In this document: piece by piece, positions 1-5,305 of the stretch
How the letters are laid out: the number at the start of each line of letters is the position of its first letter
How positions within the stretch are numbered: the stretch's first letter is position 1
Source of the DNA: an uncultured Erysipelotrichaceae bacterium
Lineage (GTDB): Bacteria > Bacillota_I > Bacilli_A > Erysipelotrichales > Erysipelotrichaceae
NCBI GenBank assembly: GCA_902782505.1
Contig: CACZNO010000148.1
Coordinates: 1-8,889 of the forward strand
Direction: 5' to 3'
DNA: 8,889 bases
Notes under the pieces: generated by a model
Databases searched by the model: none
What the model was told of the DNA's origin: nothing
What the model saw: the letters and a program-made list of their open reading frames with translations, nothing else
Made by a program: the position numbers and the translations under genes

Positions 1-1
1 G

Positions 2-1498
2 ATTCTGGTGACAGCCATCACACCCACCAAAGCCGGAGAAGGAAAAACGACTACGACCGTCGGTCTAGCGGACGGTTTATCCCGCATCGGTAAGAAAGTC
101 ATGGGCTGTCTGCGCGAACCGTCTTTGGGCCCGGTTTTCGGTGTGAAAGGCGGCGCAACCGGCGGCGGATATGCCCAGGTCGTGCCGATGGAAGATATCA
201 ACCTGCACTTTACGGGAGACCTTCACGCCATCACGGCCGCCAACAACCTCATCAGCGCTGCCCTGGACAACTCCCTGTATCAGGGGAATCCCCTGCGCAT
301 TGATCCGGAAAGAGTCCTCTGGAAACGCGCGATGGACATGAATGACCGTGCGTTACGCCGCATCGTCGTCGGAATCGGCGAGAAAAACGGCGTGGAACGG
401 AACGACGGCTTCAATATCACCGTCGCATCGGAAATCATGGCGATCTTGTGCCTCTCCAAAGATTTCAAGGACTTCAACCGCCGCGTGAACGAAATCGTTC
501 TGGCGTTCAACGAAGACGGCGAACCGGTGACGGTCAAAGACCTCGGCGTCGGCGGCGCGGTAACGGCGCTGATGCTGGATGCGCTGAAACCGAATTTGGT
601 CCAGTCGCTCGAACATACGCCGTTCTTTATTCACGGCGGACCGTTCGCGAATATCGCGCACGGCTGTAATTCCGTCATCGCCACAACGACCGCGCTGAAG
701 CTGGCGGACTATGTGGTAACGGAGGCAGGCTTCGGAGCCGATCTTGGCTGCGAAAAGTTCTGCGATATTAAGTGCCGCGCGGCCGGAATCCGCCCGGATG
801 CGATCGTACTGGTTGTGACGGTGCGTGCGCTGAAACTGCACGGCGGTGTTCCGTTTGCCGATCTGAAGGAAGAAAATGTCCCGGCTGTGGAAAAAGGATT
901 TGAGAACGTTGTTAAACACGCGGATACGTTGTCTAAAATCGGCGTACCGTTTGTCCTGGCGCTGAACCGTTTCTACCTGGATACCGGCGAGGAACGTGAT
1001 ACGGTGCTTCGTCTTGCGAAGGAACACGGCTTCCCGATCGTCATCGCGAACGGCTGGGAAAAAGGCGGACGCGGCATGACGGAACTCGCGGAAAAAGTCG
1101 TCGAACTGACGGATTCTCCGAATCATTTCCGTTATATCTACGAAGAATCGGATTCTTTTGAGGAAAAACTTCAGAAGATCGTCCGCGAAGTATACGGCGG
1201 AAAAGACGTCGTCTTCACCGAGAGCGCGCAAGCGCAGCTGAAAACCTTCCGGAAATTCGGATGGGACAAGCTGCCGGTCTGCGTTGCGAAGACGCAAAGC
1301 TCCCTGACGGATAACGCGAAGATCCTCGGCGCGCCGAAAGATTTCACGGTCACCGTCCGCGAACTGCGCATCTCCAAAGGCGCCGGATTCGTGGTCGTTC
1401 TGACCGGCAGCGTCATGACAATGCCGGGCTTGCCGAAAGTACCGGCCGCCAATCTCATCGGCGTCAATGACGACGGAACGATTTACGGATTATTCTAG
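2..1498 (+). CDS. fhs: Formate-tetrahydrofolate ligase, 5'-truncated by the window edge
   Basis: This enzyme (formyltetrahydrofolate synthetase, cytosolic) joins formate to tetrahydrofolate using ATP, giving 10-formyl-THF for purine and initiator-tRNA formylation or for acetogenic one-carbon flow. The frame is open to the window edge and begins ILVTAITPT; the GTG at 8 is an internal valine, not the start. About 498 codons are present against a usual length near 556, so roughly 58 N-terminal residues are missing. Numbering from the GTG, the P-loop-like AGEGKTTTT lies at residues 9-17, and the family signature [17 protein letters not shown] begins near residue 45. The second signature, [13 protein letters not shown], lies near residues 268-280, and the C-terminus ends in the family's [17 protein letters not shown] block. 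All are intact. The next gene starts 15 nt downstream, so the two are probably cotranscribed. Family assignment is very secure. Confidence 0.97.
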   Translation: MLVTAITPTKAGEGKTTTTVGLADGLSRIGKKVMGCLREPSLGPVFGVKGGATGGGYAQVVPMEDINLHFTGDLHAITAANNLISAALDNSLYQGNPLRIDPERVLWKRAMDMNDRALRRIVVGIGEKNGVERNDGFNITVASEIMAILCLSKDFKDFNRRVNEIVLAFNEDGEPVTVKDLGVGGAVTALMLDALKPNLVQSLEHTPFFIHGGPFANIAHGCNSVIATTTALKLADYVVTEAGFGADLGCEKFCDIKCRAAGIRPDAIVLVVTVRALKLHGGVPFADLKEENVPAVEKGFENVVKHADTLSKIGVPFVLALNRFYLDTGEERDTVLRLAKEHGFPIVIANGWEKGGRGMTELAEKVVELTDSPNHFRYIYEESDSFEEKLQKIVREVYGGKDVVFTESAQAQLKTFRKFGWDKLPVCVAKTQSSLTDNAKILGAPKDFTVTVRELRISKGAGFVVVLTGSVMTMPGLPKVPAANLIGVNDDGTIYGLF

Positions 1499-1500
1499 AA

Positions 1501-1505
1501 AGGAG
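1501..1505 (+). promoter_or_regulatory. Ribosome binding site of the gene at 1514
   Basis: AGGAG lies 8 nt before the ATG at 1514, immediately after the fhs stop codon. It fixes the start of the downstream gene and supports translation of both genes from one mRNA. Confidence 0.8.
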
Positions 1506-1513
1506 AGTGCCGC

Positions 1514-2446
1514 ATGGCTTCCTGTATCTATGTCACCAACCGGGAAATGATTGAGTATCATCGCTTAAACGGCGCGAACGAACTCAATTTCTGGCGTCCT
1601 TTATCCCAGACCCGCATGAAGAAATTCTATCCGGGGGACCTGATTTTCTTTCTGACGAAGACCGACATTCCGGGTAAGTCGAAAGAAAAAGGCATCATCG
1701 GATACGGCGAATATGTCCGTTCGGAACGGCTGTCTCTTTCGACGATGTGGCGCAAGTACGGCGATAAAAACGGGTACGCCGCTTTGGACGCGCTCCGTTC
1801 CGCCATGAAGGAATACGGCAACCGGATCCCGGAAAAGATCAGCTGTCTGTACATCGATCACGTCGTCTTCTTCAACAGTCCGGTCTTCCCTTCCGACATC
1901 GGAATGAAGATCCCCTGGAATCTCGAAAGTTACACGTACACCAACGACGGCAAAAACGATTATACCTACAAGCTTCTGGAAGCCGGAAGCCGCGTCGGAT
2001 TGAACTACTGGGCGGCCACCATGACCTCGAATAAGGCCGAAGAAGACTGGTTCAACAAAGACTTGCGCAGGAATAGAGTTTCAGTTTTTGAGGAATCTAT
2101 TCCCGACCTAGAGTTGTCAAAAAGCGTTATAAAATCAGGCGAATCGGCGATTTCGGCATATACGCGCGAAAACCCCGGCCTCAAGAAGGTCAACGAGAAA
2201 GCGAAAATCTGGTACGAGGACGACGAACAAGGCGGGACCGTCTGGATCCCCTGTCTGATCGGGGTCCGCGACATAGAAAAACTTAAGACTTTGGCGGGAC
2301 ATCTTTGGATGTGGGCCAAAAAACTGACCGACGAAAAAGCGCAGACACGCGTCAAAGTTCTGGTTAAACCGGAGACCGCAAAGGCTCTTACAGAGCGCTT
2401 CTTCTTACCGGAACGCGTGACTTTAGTGCCTTTCGATCAAGAATAA
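1514..2446 (+). CDS. Uncharacterised protein with a possible PUA/EVE-like N-terminal domain
   Basis: I do not recognise a named family for this 310-residue soluble protein; no signal peptide or membrane segment is visible. The N-terminal half begins with a strand-like CIYVTN, then FYPGDLIFFLTK (residues 38-49) and GIIGYGEYVRSERL (60-73). A 'GD-hydrophobic-FF... G-hydrophobic-GYG' pattern resembles beta-barrel PUA/EVE/ASCH-like folds that bind modified bases or RNA. That is a fold-level inference only. Residues 135-166 are rich in aromatics (WNLESYTYT, NDYTYK, LNYWAA). A polar linker at about 185-225 separates a C-terminal part containing KIWYEDDEQGGTVWIPCLIGVRD and LWMWAKKL. The start is set by AGGAG 8 nt upstream. 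It follows fhs by 15 nt and ends in a terminator, so it is the last gene of that transcript. The linker codons (AGG, AGA, TCA, CTA, ATA) differ from the rest of the gene. Reality of the gene is near certain; function is open. Confidence 0.9.
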   Translation: MASCIYVTNREMIEYHRLNGANELNFWRPLSQTRMKKFYPGDLIFFLTKTDIPGKSKEKGIIGYGEYVRSERLSLSTMWRKYGDKNGYAALDALRSAMKEYGNRIPEKISCLYIDHVVFFNSPVFPSDIGMKIPWNLESYTYTNDGKNDYTYKLLEAGSRVGLNYWAATMTSNKAEEDWFNKDLRRNRVSVFEESIPDLELSKSVIKSGESAISAYTRENPGLKKVNEKAKIWYEDDEQGGTVWIPCLIGVRDIEKLKTLAGHLWMWAKKLTDEKAQTRVKVLVKPETAKALTERFFLPERVTLVPFDQE

Positions 2447-2472
2447 ACCGTCCTTCACGGACGGTTTTCTTT
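2445..2472. terminator. Bidirectional intrinsic terminator between convergent genes
   Basis: AAACCGTCC (2445-2453) pairs perfectly with GGACGGTTT (2459-2467) around the five-base loop TTCAC. On the plus strand it is followed by TTTTCTTT; read on the minus strand the stem ends in TTTATT. It can therefore end both the fhs transcript and the opposing GNAT-CYTH transcript. The TAA of the plus-strand gene (2444-2446) overlaps the left foot of the stem, and the TGA of the minus-strand gene (2457-2455) lies in the loop. Confidence 0.88.
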
Positions 2473-3015
2473 CGATAAATCCAAACGGGATTTTTCTTGT
2501 ATAGCCCGGGCCTGTTTGGACAGAGGCGACTTTTGATAAACGATCCCCGCGTCCTCCAGGATTTTCCGGAAGTTCTTTTTTCTGCCTTTGTATCCGGTGA
2601 TTTCGTACTCGATTTCATAGTCGGTGATTTCCCCGTAGTGATTCTCGTCCAGACAAAGATCGGCTTCTTTCGGAAGCTTGACTTCACGCCGGACCGTCGT
2701 TAACGATCCGACTTCCTCAAACGGCGGAAACATGCCTTCCCCGGCTAAGTATTCCAAAACTTCCGGCGACTTGTTCGGGTCAACCTCTGCGCAGACGACT
2801 TCGTGTTCCAGCCTGCCGCCGGAGGCCTTTTTCTTGTGCGTAAAAAGAACGTGATCCCCGAAATCCCGCATCCGGAATACTTTGTCCAATCCTGCGGCGC
2901 GGAAATAGTGATTCGTCTGTACGGTCACCGTTACGTCCGTAAAACGCGATAAAACGCGGTCATACTCTTCTTTTGTCACCATGACCTTGTATTCGATTTC
3001 CAGGTTTTCGTTCAT
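2455..3015 (-). CDS. CYTH domain protein, YjbK-like putative triphosphatase
   Basis: This 186-residue cytosolic protein belongs to the CYTH superfamily (CyaB adenylyl cyclase / thiamine triphosphatase tunnel fold), whose members bind triphosphate-containing substrates with divalent metal. The diagnostic ExExK motif is present as E6-I7-E8-Y9-K10. Later tunnel-type charges are also in place: R48/R50 in FRMRDF, K61-K63, E70/E72, R109-R110/K113. The C-terminal acidic block LDENHYGEITDYEIEYE (122-138) is typical of the YjbK branch. The likely activity is inorganic triphosphatase or nucleoside tri-/polyphosphate hydrolysis; the exact substrate cannot be read from sequence. The ATG (3015-3013) follows AAAGAGGT at 3028-3021. 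Only one nucleotide separates it from the stop of the upstream GNAT gene, so translation is probably coupled. No key motif is missing. Confidence 0.9.
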   Translation of the reverse strand: MNENLEIEYKVMVTKEEYDRVLSRFTDVTVTVQTNHYFRAAGLDKVFRMRDFGDHVLFTHKKKASGGRLEHEVVCAEVDPNKSPEVLEYLAGEGMFPPFEEVGSLTTVRREVKLPKEADLCLDENHYGEITDYEIEYEITGYKGRKKNFRKILEDAGIVYQKSPLSKQARAIQEKSRLDLSKENRP

Positions 3016-3016
3016 C

Positions 3017-3448
3017 TCAGACCTCTTTCTTCATCGAAACGTGCCATATTCCCGCCTCGACAAACCGTTCTCCGTACGGCGTATATCCGTTTTGGGCATA
3101 AAACTGTTCCGCGTGGACCTGTGCGTGCAAGCGCAGCTCCTTTACTCCTTGGGAGCGGACCGTGTCCTCCGCGAACGCGAGAACTTCCGATCCGATGCCG
3201 GTATGTCGATAGCCGGGCAATACGCAAAGCCTTCCGAGAGTCGCAAATTCATCGTGAGGTTCCCACAAGATCCGGCACGCGGCGACCGGCTTTTCTCCGT
3301 CATAGGAGATGATGTGGGTCGCGTCCGCGTCCTTTTCGTCGATCTCGATCAGCGGGTCCACCTTCTGTTCCCCGACGAAGATGCGGCTGCGGAGGTATAC
3401 GGCGTGAAAGAAATCCTTTTGCGTGGTACAGATTTTCGTTTGCGTCAT
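3017..3448 (-). CDS. GNAT-family N-acetyltransferase (YjcF/ElaA-like)
   Basis: This predicted 143-residue acetyl-CoA-dependent acyltransferase has the GNAT core motif A as LGRLCVLPGYRHTGIGSEVL (residues 71-90). The acetyl-CoA pyrophosphate loop R81-H-T-G-I-G86 is intact. The N-terminal IFVGEQKVDPLIEIDEKDADATHII and the closing FVEAGIWHVSMKK match the YjcF/ElaA pattern (VFV.EQ.V...EEID / F.E.GI.H..M). The substrate is unknown for most members. I chose the ATG at 3448-3446 because the RBS AAAGAGG lies at 3463-3457, 8 nt upstream. The frame stays open to 3784, but that extension would cross the divergent promoter and the 5' end of the gene at 3501, and its composition does not look like protein. 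It forms a two-gene operon with the CYTH gene, one nucleotide apart. Confidence 0.9.
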   Translation of the reverse strand: MTQTKICTTQKDFFHAVYLRSRIFVGEQKVDPLIEIDEKDADATHIISYDGEKPVAACRILWEPHDEFATLGRLCVLPGYRHTGIGSEVLAFAEDTVRSQGVKELRLHAQVHAEQFYAQNGYTPYGERFVEAGIWHVSMKKEV

Positions 3449-3473
3449 AATGCCTGCCTCTTTTTTGATTCTA

Positions 3474-3482
3474 TGATATATT
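3474..3482 (+). promoter_or_regulatory. Extended -10 promoter of the permease-like gene at 3501
   Basis: TGATATATT fits an extended -10 (TGnTATAnT). No good -35 lies at normal spacing, which is common for extended -10 promoters. The start point would be near 3489, leaving a leader of only about 12 nt that begins almost at the RBS GAGGTG (3491-3496). Confidence 0.55.
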
Positions 3483-3485
3483 ATA
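3480..3485 (-). promoter_or_regulatory. -10 element of the GNAT-CYTH operon
   Basis: A perfect TATAAT reads on the minus strand from 3485 to 3480, placing a start point near 3473 and a leader of roughly 25 nt before the GNAT ATG. The best -35 candidate is a weak TTTTCA at 3507-3502 with a 16-nt spacer. The element overlaps the -10 of the divergent gene. Confidence 0.6.
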
Positions 3486-3500
3486 TACACGAGGTGTGAA

Positions 3501-5081
3501 ATGAAAAAACTATATTCCTTATGGGATGTATATAAATATCCGCTGGTGCTTCTGTTTATCGCCGCGGGGCTGAAAGGGTTCGGAAATCTCTGTCTGGATC
3601 CGTTAGTCACCGGGTTAATTCCCGGCGAATACGGCTGGCTGAACAACATCTGGTCTTCATTTATATACATCGGCACATTCCTGGAACGTATGTTTCCCAT
3701 ATTCTTCCTGGTGCGGTACATATCCCGCCGGTTCGAAGACGGTTTCCCGGTAATGACGGCATTGGTCGCGTACGTGCTCTTCAACGTCGTGACGATGTTC
3801 TACGGGCCGTACAATCTTCCGATTTACCAGTACAACACGACCCTGGGCATGTCGTGGTTAGGGGAATACGGAAACATCGCGATGATGAAATATCCGCTGT
3901 TCCTGGGCGTTTTAGGGGCCTTGGTGATCGGATGGATCGTATCCTTCACCTACAAGAGATCGCGCAAACGCTTCGCTTACGGCTTCTTAGGCTTCATGAA
4001 CAACGACGTCTACTCGATGATGAACGCGCTGATCCTGACGGCAGCCGCCGGATTTGCGTTCGCGTACGGCTGGAAATACGCGCTGACCGGGCTCCAACAG
4101 GTCCTGGACTACATCGCCGCCGATATCTACAATCCCTCCAACCTGTTCTTCTACGGGCTGACGGAACAGGTCTTAAGCGTTCTGGGCTTACAGGATCTGA
4201 TCCGCGAACCGTTCTGGTTCGGTTCCCTGGGCGGGACCTGGATGGACAACTTCGGAAAATCCTACAGCGGCGACGTCACCTTATGGACGACCTTTGTCCG
4301 CATGAATATGTCTTCGATCCGTTACGGCCGGTTCATCACACCGTACTATATCGCGAACCTCTTCGCGGTACCGGGCTTCTTCGCCGCCATCTACAGTCTT
4401 ACGACGGATAAGCTCAAAAGACGCCGTTATACCGGGTTATTGATCCTGGCGATCCTGGTTTCGATCTTCTCCGGATGCGTGTGGCCGTTAAACATCTTCT
4501 TGGTCCTGACGGCGCCGGCGGTATTCTTCTCGCATACGGTATTCCTATGCGTGTTATACGCGTTATTGCCGCAGATCAACGTCATGATCGGGTACTCCTA
4601 CACCGGCACGGTGGCGGACGCGTTACCCGGCAATCTGATGTCCTTGATTCCGTACATCACCAACGCCAACTACGCCGGCATTGTGCTGAAGACGGCGCTT
4701 ATCGGACTTGGCTACTTCTTCGTCTATTTCTTCTTAACAAGACTCTATTACCGCCGTATCTCCGGCGACTTCTTAGACAGCCGGAAAGATGAAAACTATA
4801 CCAACCAGGTCATCGAAGCCCTCGGCGGAACCGCCAACATCCGATTTGTCAATTCGACTTTCGATGCGATCACGGTTTATCTCTATGATCCGTCCAAGCT
4901 CAACAGTTCTCATCTGATTGAACTCGGCGCGTACCGCGTACTTAATACAAGAGCCGGCATTGAACTCCAGTTCGGACCGCGCAGTTCCAACCTGCGGATC
5001 CGTCTTACCAAGGCCGTCGAGAAATATCTCGAGGAACAGCGCGCCAAACCGGTCGTTGTCTCCTCGGACATCAAGCTGTAG
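3501..5081 (+). CDS. Degenerate glucose-family PTS EIIC-EIIB-like membrane protein
   Basis: This 526-residue protein has a polytopic membrane part (about nine or ten hydrophobic segments within residues 12-417) and a soluble tail (about 431-511). The membrane part follows the glucose-family EIIC plan: an N-terminal PLVLLFIAAGLKGFGN, then FFYGLTEQVLSVLGLQDLIREPFWF (216-240) where permeases carry GFLNRLLIPFGLHH...FWF. The segment TGLLILAILVSIFSGCVWPLNIFLVLTAP (311-339) replaces [29 protein letters not shown]. The tail ENYTNQVIEALGGTANIRFVNSTF...DPSKLNSSHLIELGAYRVLNTRAGIELQFGP is EIIB-like. The key residues are changed: GLHH is GLQD (Q231, D232), GITEP is GCVWP (W328), and the phosphorylated Cys is Thr453 with the following TR pair replaced by D455-A456. 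It probably does not phosphorylate sugar; an uncoupled carrier or a sensor is possible. The gene is monocistronic with its own promoter, RBS and terminator, and has no frameshift. Confidence 0.82.
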   Translation: MKKLYSLWDVYKYPLVLLFIAAGLKGFGNLCLDPLVTGLIPGEYGWLNNIWSSFIYIGTFLERMFPIFFLVRYISRRFEDGFPVMTALVAYVLFNVVTMFYGPYNLPIYQYNTTLGMSWLGEYGNIAMMKYPLFLGVLGALVIGWIVSFTYKRSRKRFAYGFLGFMNNDVYSMMNALILTAAAGFAFAYGWKYALTGLQQVLDYIAADIYNPSNLFFYGLTEQVLSVLGLQDLIREPFWFGSLGGTWMDNFGKSYSGDVTLWTTFVRMNMSSIRYGRFITPYYIANLFAVPGFFAAIYSLTTDKLKRRRYTGLLILAILVSIFSGCVWPLNIFLVLTAPAVFFSHTVFLCVLYALLPQINVMIGYSYTGTVADALPGNLMSLIPYITNANYAGIVLKTALIGLGYFFVYFFLTRLYYRRISGDFLDSRKDENYTNQVIEALGGTANIRFVNSTFDAITVYLYDPSKLNSSHLIELGAYRVLNTRAGIELQFGPRSSNLRIRLTKAVEKYLEEQRAKPVVVSSDIKL

Positions 5082-5095
5082 AAAACACAACCTTG

Positions 5096-5138
5096 AAACG
5101 AAGACAGGACTTTCGATGGTTCCTGTCTTCGTTTTTTT
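5096..5138 (+). terminator. Strong intrinsic terminator after the permease-like gene
   Basis: A perfect 14-bp stem, 5096-5109 paired with 5121-5134 (core CGAAGACAGGA / TCCTGTCTTCG), encloses an 11-base loop and runs into a seven-T tract (5132-5138). It starts 15 nt after the TAG at 5079-5081 and insulates mutS from the upstream gene. Confidence 0.93.
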
Positions 5139-5277
5139 CATGCGTAAGACGCCTGAAAGGAACCGGACGGGAATCAATCCGCGAAAGAAGATACCGTGCG
5201 TCATAGAGCCGTTTTGAGGGCTTCCCGCAAAAAACACGGGACCCGGCGATCGGGAAAGCGCGGACGATTTGTGTTTA
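5139..5277. other. Noncoding intergenic region upstream of mutS
   Basis: I see no credible gene here. The region holds only small inverted repeats, such as CCCG(GCGAT)CGGG at 5242-5254 just upstream of the mutS promoter and GCGT(AAG)ACGC near 5142-5152. These are too short to call as operators or RNA structures. Confidence 0.5.
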
Positions 5278-5286
5278 TGATATAAT
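5278..5286 (+). promoter_or_regulatory. Extended -10 promoter of mutS-mutL
   Basis: TGATATAAT is a perfect extended -10 (TG, one base, consensus TATAAT at 5281-5286). No recognisable -35 lies 16-18 nt upstream (GCGCGG is at the 17-nt position). The start point would be near 5293, giving a leader of about 13 nt that carries the RBS GCGAGG (5295-5300), 5 nt before the ATG at 5306. Confidence 0.72.
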
Positions 5287-5305
5287 AAAAAGAAGCGAGG
5301 TTCTT

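Noticed and set aside
353..1297. Long minus-strand open frame (314 codons) opposite fhs
   Set aside because: It lies entirely inside a well-conserved gene, is rich in Arg, Asp, Phe and His as expected from the complement of biased codons, has no RBS and matches no family I know.
2114..2133. TTGTCA followed by TATAAA inside the unassigned gene
   Set aside because: The spacing is only 8 nt, too short for a sigma-70-type promoter. It falls in an A/T-rich coding patch where such matches arise by chance.
3449..3784. N-terminal extension of the GNAT frame by 112 codons
   Set aside because: It crosses the divergent promoter and the 5' end of the gene at 3501. The good RBS and conserved start of the GNAT domain are at 3448.
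4918..5217. Plus-strand open frame overlapping the end of the permease-like gene
   Set aside because: It reads through the terminator hairpin, overlaps the real gene in another frame and has no RBS or recognisable product.
5142..5254. Short inverted repeats upstream of mutS
   Set aside because: The stems are only four base pairs and not arranged as a recognisable operator, riboswitch or attenuator.
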